DNA of 64,000 bases from Gemmatimonadota bacterium (GTDB taxonomy: Bacteria > Gemmatimonadota > Gemmatimonadetes > Palauibacterales > Palauibacteraceae), in contig JAJCZV010000036.1 in NCBI GenBank assembly GCA_029262175.1, positions 1 to 64,000 of the forward strand, read 5' to 3'. Under the pieces are notes generated by a model. The model made no database searches and had not been told where the DNA came from. It was given only the letters and a program-made list of their open reading frames with translations. The first letter of the stretch is position 1. Each line of letters begins with the position of its first letter. A program made the position numbers and the translations under genes. Positions 54,927 to 62,270 of this stretch are shown here, one piece after another.

Positions 54927-55266
54927 CTCTTGATCCTCCCGTTCAATGTTAGACCCACACCGTGCGAGCATCGGAATTATCAGAAGCCCCGTGGCCGAAA
55001 GCAAGCCCCGAAACCGCCGTTTCTTCAACAACCACGCGGGGTTCCGGGATTTGGATCTCCCGTTCGACGCGCAGTGATCCCGCTAACCCGTTGCGAAACA
55101 TGATCTTACGGAGACAGGAGGGGAGATCGGTATGGTTGCAGGTCGGTGGGTGGTCGAACGGCTGTTCTGGCCCCCAGCCCCATTTGGCGGGGGTTTTAGG
55201 GGGGTGGTGGTTGGATCCAGGGCCCGTTCGGTAAGGGGCGCTCGCCCCGACGGACCTGCAGATTCC
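54927..55266. other. 340-bp intergenic region with a plus-strand terminator-like hairpin
   Basis: It carries the HU 5' region (GGGAGGA at about 54934). A weak hairpin GGGGC/GCCCC at 55235-55248 past the stop of the small membrane protein could terminate that gene. A stronger plus-strand hairpin lies at 55171-55193 with a TTTT tail. No recognised gene occupies it; an open plus-strand frame begins at 55132 behind AGGAGGGG but runs on across the antisense gene. Confidence 0.5.
55171..55197 (+). terminator. Orphan plus-strand intrinsic-terminator-like hairpin
   Basis: Stem CCCCC-A-GCC with GGC-GGGGG, six-base loop, then TTTT at 55194-55197. The eight-pair GC stem with one bulge and U-tract fits an intrinsic terminator, but no plus-strand gene is known upstream within the intergenic space. 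Confidence 0.5.
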
Positions 55267-55572
55267 TTAGTGAGCGTCGGCCCCGAAGATGACCCGCTTC
55301 ATGTTGACGCCCACCAGTTTGAACACGATCTGGCCAAGACGACCCGTCAACATGGCTGGGATGACGGTGGGGAGAATAATCCGCCCAAGCGGTCCCATGA
55401 ATCCGCCCAACGCCAACCGTAGAACCCAGAACGACAGGAGGAAGACCGCGAACGTGAGGAGGAGTCCCAGCATCTGTTGCACACCGGACCCGTTGTCGGC
55501 GTCATACATGCCACCGAAGAAAACAGCCGCCATCACCCAATAGACGCTAATCGGTATGAGCCACTCGACCAT
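55267..55572 (-). CDS. Small membrane protein, unknown
   Basis: 101 residues. A first helix (about 4-20), a second (34-56) and possibly a third amphipathic segment (60-80); a SWVLRLALGG-like stretch and a FGADAH tail. GGAGG sits six bases before the ATG, so it is likely translated. I recognise no family. It lies between HU and YbdK genes, divergent from the latter by about 200 bp. Confidence 0.65.
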   Translation of the reverse strand: MVEWLIPISVYWVMAAVFFGGMYDADNGSGVQQMLGLLLTFAVFLLSFWVLRLALGGFMGPLGRIILPTVIPAMLTGRLGQIVFKLVGVNMKRVIFGADAH

Positions 55573-55777
55573 GAAGCCTCCGTAACTTTGTGATTCCCGG
55601 GGGTGCGCGGCGGCAATCTAGGTGGGAGCCAAGGTCGCTCGAAAGGTCCAGGCCACGGGGGCGCCGCCGAGGCCGCCGCACAGGGGCGGGAAAGGCTGTC
55701 GGATTCCGGACTCTTTGCGTTAGCTTTTTCGCGGCCTACCACGGTCGCGATCCCACCACTGCCACCTTCGAGGACTC

Positions 55778-56881
55778 ATGAAAGCGCCTTCGCTCACATT
55801 AGGCATCGAGGAAGAGTACCAGGTCGTCGACCCCAAGACAGGTGAATTGACCTCCTTCATCACCGAGATTCTCGACAGCGACTCCGATGCGCGAGCGGAG
55901 ATTCAGCCGGAGCTGCACCAAGCCTGCGTCGAGACCGCGAGCCGCGTCTGCGAGACCGTTCAGGATGGACGCGAAGAAGTATTGCGCATGCGGCGGCTCG
56001 TGAGCTCGACGGTTCAGAAGAAGGGGCTGGAAATCGTTGCGGCCGGCACGCACCCGTTTTCGGTCTGGACGGACCAAGAGATCACGCCGCTCGAACGGTA
56101 CATCGGATTGCGCGAAGACTTGCAGACGGTCGCCGATCGCAATCTGATCTTCGGGACACATGTACACATTGGGATCGAGGACCGCGAGTTCCTCATCGAT
56201 GCGATGAATGTGTCTCGCTACTTCCTGCCCCACGTCCTCGCGCTCTCGACGAGCTCGCCGTTTTGGGAAGGCCGGAAGACGGGACTCCATTCGTACCGCA
56301 CCATCAATTGGCGGAACTTCCCTCGAACCGGAATCCCCATGAGTTTTAGAACTTGGGGCGAGTATGAATACTTCATCGAGACGATGGTGAAATCGAACAC
56401 CATCCAAGACTCGAGCAAGATCTGGTGGGACGTACGACCGAATCACACCTACCCGACGCTCGAGTTTCGGGTGTGCGACATGTGCACGCGTGTGGACGAG
56501 GTGATTTGTATCGCGGCCATCTTCCAGGCCATCGTTGCCAAGTTGTGGAAACTTCGGCGCGACAATCTCACCTTCCGGCTCTATCCGGAAGTCCTGATGG
56601 CCGAGAACAAATGGCGGGCGGCTCGGTACGGCCTGACCGGAAATATGATCGACTTCGGAAAGCAAACCGAACACCCTGCGAAGCAGCTCATTGCCGAGAT
56701 CATCGAATGGTTCTGCGACGACGTCGTTGATGAGTTAGGAACGCGTACCGAGGTCGAGTACGCCCTTACGATGCTGGAGGAGGGCTCTAGCTCCGCGCGT
56801 CAGCTTGCGGTCTTCGAGGAAACGGGAGACTTGAAAGCCGTGGTCGCTCACCTGATTGAGGAGACTTCGGCTGGCCTGTAG
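55778..56881 (+). CDS. ybdK: YbdK-type carboxylate-amine ligase (glutamate-cysteine ligase 2 family)
   Basis: 367 residues. It opens LTLGIEEEYQVVDPKTGEL, the GCS2 signature, and continues with AAGTHPF, TVADRNLIFGTHVHIGI, and WWDVRPNHTYPTLEFRVCD. These form the ATP/amino-acid pocket of the glutamine-synthetase-like fold. YbdK has weak gamma-glutamyl-cysteine synthesis activity; the true product is uncertain. No gshB is nearby. GAGGA precedes the ATG. Confidence 0.9.
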   Translation: MKAPSLTLGIEEEYQVVDPKTGELTSFITEILDSDSDARAEIQPELHQACVETASRVCETVQDGREEVLRMRRLVSSTVQKKGLEIVAAGTHPFSVWTDQEITPLERYIGLREDLQTVADRNLIFGTHVHIGIEDREFLIDAMNVSRYFLPHVLALSTSSPFWEGRKTGLHSYRTINWRNFPRTGIPMSFRTWGEYEYFIETMVKSNTIQDSSKIWWDVRPNHTYPTLEFRVCDMCTRVDEVICIAAIFQAIVAKLWKLRRDNLTFRLYPEVLMAENKWRAARYGLTGNMIDFGKQTEHPAKQLIAEIIEWFCDDVVDELGTRTEVEYALTMLEEGSSSARQLAVFEETGDLKAVVAHLIEETSAGL

Positions 56882-57092
56882 GAGAGTCCGCTAAGCCTGG
56901 CCTCCACCTTGCTTTCCCTTTCACCCGGAGATGCCGGTCGGGTGATCGGGTGGACCCGCGGAGACGTGGCTCCGGTGCCCGTTTCTTCCGTCCGTCAGCC
57001 CGTCACGGCGTCCCCATGCGTGTCTCATACGCTTGCCACCCCAGTGCGGGACAATGGCAAAGCGCAAAAACACTTTGCAGGGTGAGTGAGCG

Positions 57093-57536
57093 ATGCGTGA
57101 TCGGGCGAAAGGCGATGGGTTCGGACTCTCGGAAACGAGCGATCTGGATATGGGCGCGGACGAGACCGCCCTCGACGTAGACTTGGATTTTCTTGACGAT
57201 GTCGAGGCCATGGGCGGCGGCTCGATCAATGATGCGATCGACCAAGCACCATCGACCGACTCGGATGTGATGTCGACGAACGATGTCGCGGAGTTTCGCG
57301 CTCGTTGGGCTGACTTGCAGGCCAGCTTTATCGACGATCCAACGCGGGCGTGCGAACAGGCTGACAACCTTGTCGATCTCGTGCTCGTGCGCCTGACCGA
57401 ACGCTTCACGCGAGAGCGTGACCAATTGGTTCGACAGTGGGACAGGGGTCACGAGCCCACGGACACCGAAGATCTTCGGATGGCCATGAAGGGGTACCGC
57501 AGCCTTGTGGATCGCCTTCTGGAAGCGGAACTCTAG
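57093..57536 (+). CDS. Small acidic protein with a helical RWxxLQxxFxDDP-type domain, unknown function
   Basis: 147 residues. The first 60 are acidic and low complexity (DLDMGADETALDVDLDFLDD). Residues 65-147 form a helical domain: FRARWADLQASFIDDPTRAC, ADNLVDLVLVRLTERFT, and QWDRGHEPTDTEDLRMAMKG, YRSLVDRLL. I recall near-identical domains in many actinobacterial hypothetical proteins. It overlaps the convergent acyltransferase gene by four bases. Confidence 0.75.
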   Translation: MRDRAKGDGFGLSETSDLDMGADETALDVDLDFLDDVEAMGGGSINDAIDQAPSTDSDVMSTNDVAEFRARWADLQASFIDDPTRACEQADNLVDLVLVRLTERFTRERDQLVRQWDRGHEPTDTEDLRMAMKGYRSLVDRLLEAEL

Positions 57537-58087
57537 GCTGGTCGCACGTCGACCGTAGAAGCGTTCTCGGGGTGTCTCCCGATTTTGTCCGCGTAGAAGT
57601 CCCGGATCTTCTCCATATCGGCTGCAATGTCGCCGGTCGGCATGATTGAAATCCCGATGCCTGCCGTGCGACTCGGGTAGTCGACGAATCCCAGCCCGAT
57701 CGGGATGCCCGCCCCATGCGCGATCCAGTAGAAGCCGCTTCGCCAATACTCGGTCCGGCTCCGGGTTCCCTCCGGAGCAATCACGATGGTCAGCTCGGAC
57801 TCACGCTCAAACCAACTCACGACTTCAGGGACGAAGTCCTTTGTCGTCCCCCGGTCGATGGGAATCCCTCCGAGTTTGCGCATCAACCCGCCTAAAGGCG
57901 GCTTGAAGATCGTGTGCTTTCCGATCCAGTGGGCCGAAAACGACAAATTCCAGAACGTGAGGAGCGCGACCGGCAAGTCCCAGTTCGACGTGTGCGGCGC
58001 ACCGATAAGAATCGATTTCGGGCCCGGGAGCTCCCCCACGATCCGCCACCCCGTCAGCTTGAGGATGAGATTCGAGAACGTCTTCAT
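57533..58087 (-). CDS. 1-acylglycerol-phosphate acyltransferase-like (PlsC family)
   Basis: 184 residues from the ATG at 58087. The catalytic HX4D motif is HTSNWD (His32, Asp37); the second motif is APEGTRSR, and IPIDRG supplies the third block. It would transfer an acyl chain to a lysolipid at the membrane. The protein is short and close to the PlsC-like group seen beside small hydrolases. It follows the lipoprotein gene by seven bases. Confidence 0.88.
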   Translation of the reverse strand: MKTFSNLILKLTGWRIVGELPGPKSILIGAPHTSNWDLPVALLTFWNLSFSAHWIGKHTIFKPPLGGLMRKLGGIPIDRGTTKDFVPEVVSWFERESELTIVIAPEGTRSRTEYWRSGFYWIAHGAGIPIGLGFVDYPSRTAGIGISIMPTGDIAADMEKIRDFYADKIGRHPENASTVDVRPA

Positions 58088-58094
58088 GGCGGAG

Positions 58095-58520
58095 TCAGGG
58101 GACCGTGAACTCGGTCTCAGCGAGAATCCATGAGCACCTCGACCCACCGGCTGGGCGCTCCAGGTGTTCCGCAACGATCGCCCCATCCATATGGATCTCC
58201 ACACGTACGGGTCGCGGTGGGCACCCGCCCGCACCGGCACGCACCCAGAGTCGCGTGCCCGCATTGGCCCCTGAAGCGAAGTCCCACTCCCCAGTTACAT
58301 CTTTGGCTCGGAGCACGCCTTCATGGTCGATATACGTCACCCGACACTCGTCGCTGACGCTACAGGAGATGTGGTAGGCGACTTGGTGGGCGTAGTCGTC
58401 AGGATCCAGCTCGGGTTCGCCCGGCGCGCCCCCGGTCTTGGTCACCAAGCACCCGGCGGCGAGCGTTGCAGCAAGGAGCACGGAGGCCCGCGCCCCGGAA
58501 GTAGATCTTTTCATAGCCAT
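58095..58520 (-). CDS. Small lipoprotein, unknown function
   Basis: 141 residues from the ATG at 58520 (a second ATG is two codons on). A signal peptide with lipobox LAAGC is followed by a Pro/Glu linker (APGEPELDPDDY) and a beta-rich domain with Cys residues in YHISCSVSDECRVTY, GGCPPRPV and SRCSW, which may form two disulfides. The pattern is reminiscent of MmpS-like or transthyretin-like folds, but I do not recognise it. Probably co-transcribed with the acyltransferase. Confidence 0.65.
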   Translation of the reverse strand: MAMKRSTSGARASVLLAATLAAGCLVTKTGGAPGEPELDPDDYAHQVAYHISCSVSDECRVTYIDHEGVLRAKDVTGEWDFASGANAGTRLWVRAGAGGCPPRPVRVEIHMDGAIVAEHLERPAGGSRCSWILAETEFTVP

Positions 58521-58628
58521 ATGAGATCGGGACAGGGGCACGGGAGCAAGCGCGAGATTCCCTGGAGAGAATCCTCGTAGCGGCCAAACCCGTACGAGGA
58601 TCTGAGAACTACCGAGAGGAGGCCAGAG

Positions 58629-58892
58629 ATGGCTCGATGTGAAGGAACGACGAAATCAGGCAACCACTGCCGCCGACAGGCCGGGAGCAGTTCGTCTTAT
58701 TGCTCGTCGCACGAACCCGCGTCCGCCCAGGCGTCGGACGCCAACCCTACCGACAAAACGTCGAGCGCTCGCCCATCGACGTCGAAGGAGGGACGAAGCG
58801 CTCGTAAGAAGCACCCGTTGGAGAATGCGGCCATCGTGGGTGTGGTCGCCATCGGACTCTTGGCGCTGCGACGCGTGATCCGCCTCTTTTAG
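58629..58892 (+). CDS. Small tail-anchored protein with an N-terminal CxxxTxxGxxC...C..H motif
   Basis: 87 residues with GAGGAGG before the ATG. The N-terminus CEGTTKSGNHCRRQAGSSSS then YCSSHEP places Cys4, Cys14, Cys24 and His27 as likely zinc ligands, a pattern known from DUF5763-like proteins. A Ser/Thr-rich linker leads to a single C-terminal helix (AAIVGVVAIGLLALRRVI). So a small zinc-finger domain would be tethered to the membrane, facing the cytoplasm. Confidence 0.65.
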   Translation: MARCEGTTKSGNHCRRQAGSSSSYCSSHEPASAQASDANPTDKTSSARPSTSKEGRSARKKHPLENAAIVGVVAIGLLALRRVIRLF

Positions 58893-58903
58893 CGGCCGAG
58901 TGC

Positions 58904-58930
58904 GGGCCCCGAGACTTGGTCTCGAGGCCC
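58904..58930. terminator. Hairpin between convergent genes, probable bidirectional terminator
   Basis: GGGCC-CGAGAC then TTG then GTCTCG-GGCCC, eleven pairs with one C/A mismatch. It sits in the 50-bp space between the convergent zinc-motif gene and the DUF4097-type gene. No T-tract follows on either side, so it may act by Rho or simply stabilise 3' ends. Confidence 0.55.
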
Positions 58931-58942
58931 CAACCGTCAGGA

Positions 58943-59941
58943 CTAGCGCTCGATCAGCCGAATCGTGCCGTCACCAACCCGAATCGACAGCTCCGGTCCG
59001 CCGCCGTTCAGGCTGCCCTCGACGCGTCGAGACTCCATCCCGTTGATGGACAGGCCGAACGCCTCGGCTACGTCGAACTCGCTTCCGCGAAGCGTGACGT
59101 CAGCAGCAATCCCGGCTGGTGCAAGCACCGTCACGTCGCCATCGCCGCTTCGAATCCGCACACCACCGAACTGCCGGATCTCGACTCTGATGTCTCCGTC
59201 GCCCGTCGAAGCCACGAGGGCGCCGGACACGCCTCGCAAGTTCATGTCGCCGTCGCCCGTCTGCACCTGCACGTCGACCGCTTGCAACTCATGAACCGAT
59301 ACGTCTCCATCACCGGTCTGGATCTTTACGTCCCGACTCTCTACCTCGCCGACAGCCACGTCGCCGTCGCCCGTGTGGAGATGGAGCACGTCTCCTCGAG
59401 CGCCTTCGATCGCGATGTCTCCGTCTCCAGTTTGAAGCCGGACTTCACCGGCGAAGGACTCGACCGCGATGTCGCCGTCGCCGGTCTGCACCCTAATATC
59501 GAAGTCCTCGGGGACGGTGACCTCGATACTCACGTCGTCGTGTCCGCGATCGTCCCATCCACGCCCCTGGTGCTCCTCGCTCCGAATGCGAAGTTCGCCA
59601 TTTCTGGTCTCGATCTCGAACCCGAAGTCCTCAATGGCTGCCGCAGACGAAACCTCGTCGCCATCGACGCGGAAGATCACGCGCGCCTCGCCCGAACGGC
59701 TAGAGACGGACACGTCGGCGTCACCCACTTGGATATCGAGACTGCCGTCGGCTCCCACGTCGAATTCCTGATCGGCCGTGGCCCCGCCGGAGGTCTCGAA
59801 GTCCGCGTGGTAGCGGGCTCCCCTCTCGGTCATATGAACCCCGCGAGTAAGAAAGGCGGTGACCCCGAAGAAGAATCCTCCCGCCACCAAGACAGCCAAA
59901 ACCAGGTCTCGACGGGAACGAGTGCGAATCCATTGCAGCAC
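58943..59941 (-). CDS. DUF4097-type beta-solenoid membrane protein with TGDGD repeats
   Basis: 332 residues from the GTG at 59941, with GGAGG six bases upstream; the longer frame is discarded. One N-terminal helix (VLAVLVAGGFFFGVTAF) anchors it, with the rest outside. Residues about 165-290 hold seven repeats of the type TGDGDIAVES, about 19-22 residues apart (QTGDGDIAIEG, HTGDGDVAVGE, QTGDGDVSVHE, QTGDGDMNLRG, STGDGDIRVEI, RSGDGDVTVLA). Each would be one coil of a beta-helix. An adhesin- or sensor-like envelope role is suggested for this family, without proof. Confidence 0.85.
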   Translation of the reverse strand: MLQWIRTRSRRDLVLAVLVAGGFFFGVTAFLTRGVHMTERGARYHADFETSGGATADQEFDVGADGSLDIQVGDADVSVSSRSGEARVIFRVDGDEVSSAAAIEDFGFEIETRNGELRIRSEEHQGRGWDDRGHDDVSIEVTVPEDFDIRVQTGDGDIAVESFAGEVRLQTGDGDIAIEGARGDVLHLHTGDGDVAVGEVESRDVKIQTGDGDVSVHELQAVDVQVQTGDGDMNLRGVSGALVASTGDGDIRVEIRQFGGVRIRSGDGDVTVLAPAGIAADVTLRGSEFDVAEAFGLSINGMESRRVEGSLNGGGPELSIRVGDGTIRLIER

Positions 59942-60131
59942 GACACACCTCCGGTGTTCGGTTGGGACGGGACCAGTTCTTCTAAGGTGTGACTCCGAGC
60001 CGGCCCGGATGGTTGGAACCTCCGCCATCGGTACAGCCCCGTGATCGCACCTCAGCTACGATCTCCCTACGAGCCCCGTGCACGCTGGGATTCGCTTCGC
60101 ACGCGACCCGCTGGGGTTCTTCCGTAGCCTC

Positions 60132-61523
60132 CTAGGGCAACCCGAGTTCCTCGGCAGTCCGATCCAGGGCCCGGCGAGTCGCGGCGACCAGGTGATCGAT
60201 CTCCTCACGATCGATGGTCAGAGGGGGACTGGCACACAGTACGTCCCTCATCGCCCGGAGGATGACCCCTTCCTCGTAGCAGTGCTCGTGGCAGAGCGCG
60301 GCGACCCGTCCCACCGGCTCGAACGGGGTTCGCGAGGCTTTGTCCTGGGCAAGCTCGACGGCGCCGATCAGGCCGATCCCTCGCACTTCTCCGACCAGCG
60401 GGTGATCGGATAGCTCGGCGCGCAAGCGCGTTTGAAAATACGGCCCCGTCTGCGTGCGGACGCGTTCCACAAGCCCCTCTTCCTTTATCAGGCGAAGATT
60501 CTCGATCGCGACCGCCGCGGAGACCGGGTGGCCCGAGTACGTGTACCCATGCGGTATCACCCCACCACCGGACAGCGTCTCGAAGAACTCGTCGGTCATC
60601 AACACCGCGGAGATCGGCGCGTATCCCGAGCTCAACCCCTTGGCGATCGTCATCAGATCCGGATGGAGTTCGAAGGTTTGCGCGCCGAACCATTCGCCCG
60701 TCCGTCCAAAGCCCGTGATCACCTCATCGCACACCAGAAGTACGTCGTGATCGCGGCAGATTCGTTGCACCTCGGGCCAATAGTTCTCTGGCGGCACGAT
60801 CACGCCGCCGGCACCCATGACGGGCTCGCCGATAAACGCGGCGACGTTCTCGGGTCCGAGCGCGACGATTTTCTCTTCCAGCGTGCGCGCGGCACGAGCC
60901 CCGGTTTCCTCCGGTGTTTCGTCGTCTTCTCCCATCGCGAACCAATACGGTGGCATCACGTGCTCGAAGCCAGGGAGCGGTAGACCGCCAACCGCGTGCA
61001 TGGCCGCGAACCCGCCCAGGCTTGCCGCCGCCATGGTGCTCCCGTGGTACGCATAAGTCCGACTGATAAACGTCGTCTTCGCCGGCGCCCCACGCAGATC
61101 CCAGTATCGTCGCACCAGTCGGACGACGGTGTCGTTCGCTTCCGATCCAGAGGAGGAGAAGAACGCGTGGCCCAGCGTGCCCGGCGCGAGCTCCGAGAGG
61201 ATGCTGGCCAACTCGATCGTGGGCGGCGTCGCGGACCGAAAGAAGGTGTTGTAGTACGGCAGCTCGATCATCTGGTCGTACGCGGCTTGGGCCAGCTCGT
61301 GGCGACCATACCCCAGGTTCACGCACCACAGACCCGCCATCCCGTCGAGGATCCGCCGGCCATCGGAGTCGATGAGGTGGCAGCCGTCGGCGCCGACAAT
61401 GACGCGGGTGCCCTTCTCGTCGAGCGTCGCCGGATCGACGAAGGGATGCGTGTGGTGCGCGCGGTCGAGCGCCTGCCACTCGGCGGTGGTCAGGCGTTGG
61501 GACGTCATCGGCTGGTTCCGCAT
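60132..61523 (-). CDS. Class III (omega) aminotransferase, beta-alanine/taurine-pyruvate type
   Basis: 463 residues from the ATG at 61523 (ATG at 61508 also possible). The N-terminus DGMAGLWCVNLGYGRHELA is the omega-aminotransferase signature. Cofactor residues are in FFSSSGSEANDT, LVCDEVITGFGRTG and the PLP lysine in TIAKGLSSGYAP. It would move an amino group from an omega-amino acid or amine to pyruvate or glyoxylate. It is divergent from a membrane protein gene. Confidence 0.92.
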   Translation of the reverse strand: MRNQPMTSQRLTTAEWQALDRAHHTHPFVDPATLDEKGTRVIVGADGCHLIDSDGRRILDGMAGLWCVNLGYGRHELAQAAYDQMIELPYYNTFFRSATPPTIELASILSELAPGTLGHAFFSSSGSEANDTVVRLVRRYWDLRGAPAKTTFISRTYAYHGSTMAAASLGGFAAMHAVGGLPLPGFEHVMPPYWFAMGEDDETPEETGARAARTLEEKIVALGPENVAAFIGEPVMGAGGVIVPPENYWPEVQRICRDHDVLLVCDEVITGFGRTGEWFGAQTFELHPDLMTIAKGLSSGYAPISAVLMTDEFFETLSGGGVIPHGYTYSGHPVSAAVAIENLRLIKEEGLVERVRTQTGPYFQTRLRAELSDHPLVGEVRGIGLIGAVELAQDKASRTPFEPVGRVAALCHEHCYEEGVILRAMRDVLCASPPLTIDREEIDHLVAATRRALDRTAEELGLP

Positions 61524-61634
61524 GGCTCTGCGTTTCTCTCCGTGGGTCGGTGGCCGTTCGAACCCTGGGAATCTAGAGTGTCGGCCCGACCTGGCGTACC
61601 GGAGTCAAAGGAGACCAGCCCTGAGTCGTTGTCC

Positions 61635-62171
61635 ATGATCGATCGGTCCGACAAGAGGCCTCCCCTCCTTGGCTGGTTCGCGGCCCTGTGGGGGCTCGGC
61701 GGGGCTTCGGCTCTCCTCGGCGCAGCGATCGTCCGCGTGGGGAAGATCGCGTTGGAGGCGTTGTCCTTCGAGCTGGGAGCCACGCATTGGATCGCGACCG
61801 CCGCTTGGGTCGGTTTCATGGCTTGGTCCGAAGGGTATCGCGGATTCTATCTGGCCTACTCTCCGAGAGTAGCGGCGCGCGCCCGGTATCTTCGTGCGCA
61901 CCCGAAAGGCCTGCACGTCCTGTTCGCCCCGATTTTCTGCCTCGGCTTCATGCACGCGACGAGGGCCCGAAAGATCCGATCGACCGTCCTCGTGCTCGGA
62001 ATTCTGGCCATCGTTCTCGTCGTGCGGTTCGGCGTGCCGCAGCCATGGCGCGGCATCGTGGACGCGGGCGTCGTCGTCGGTCTGACGCTGGGGCTGCTTT
62101 CGCTTTGGTTCTTCGGCTACCAGGCGCTGAGCCAAGACGTGTACGATTACCCGAACGACACCCCTGACTGA
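61635..62171 (+). CDS. Integral membrane protein, unknown function
   Basis: 178 residues from the ATG at 61635; upstream frame content is antisense to the aminotransferase and discarded. Four helices: about 12-32, 45-62, 90-108 and 110-160 region. A conserved-looking segment EGYRGFYLAYSPRVAARARYL lies between helices two and three, rich in aromatic and Arg residues. I do not recognise the family. Confidence 0.65.
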   Translation: MIDRSDKRPPLLGWFAALWGLGGASALLGAAIVRVGKIALEALSFELGATHWIATAAWVGFMAWSEGYRGFYLAYSPRVAARARYLRAHPKGLHVLFAPIFCLGFMHATRARKIRSTVLVLGILAIVLVVRFGVPQPWRGIVDAGVVVGLTLGLLSLWFFGYQALSQDVYDYPNDTPD

Positions 62172-62270
62172 TCGGGTATCGCCCCGCGACCCGCCAACGG
62201 ATTCACCCGAAAGTACCCCAGGCGGGGCGACGGGCTCGAATTTTGGGGGCCCGAGGTGTACGCTCTACTC

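Noticed and set aside
56922..56944. CACCCG/CGGGTG hairpin after the YbdK gene
   Set aside because: Only six pairs with an eleven-base loop and no T-tract; likely chance at this GC content.
58916..59992. Plus-strand frame with periodic DVSVAR-like repeats
   Set aside because: The periodicity is the complement of the TGDGD-encoding repeat on the minus strand; only the minus frame has an anchor helix and Shine-Dalgarno.
60996..61634. Long N-terminal extension of the membrane protein at 61635
   Set aside because: The extension is antisense to the class III aminotransferase and not hydrophobic.
62180..62229. Inverted repeat CGCCCCGC/GCGGGGCG upstream of the receptor gene
   Set aside because: The loop is 34 bases and no T-tract follows directly, so a terminator or operator call is not supported.
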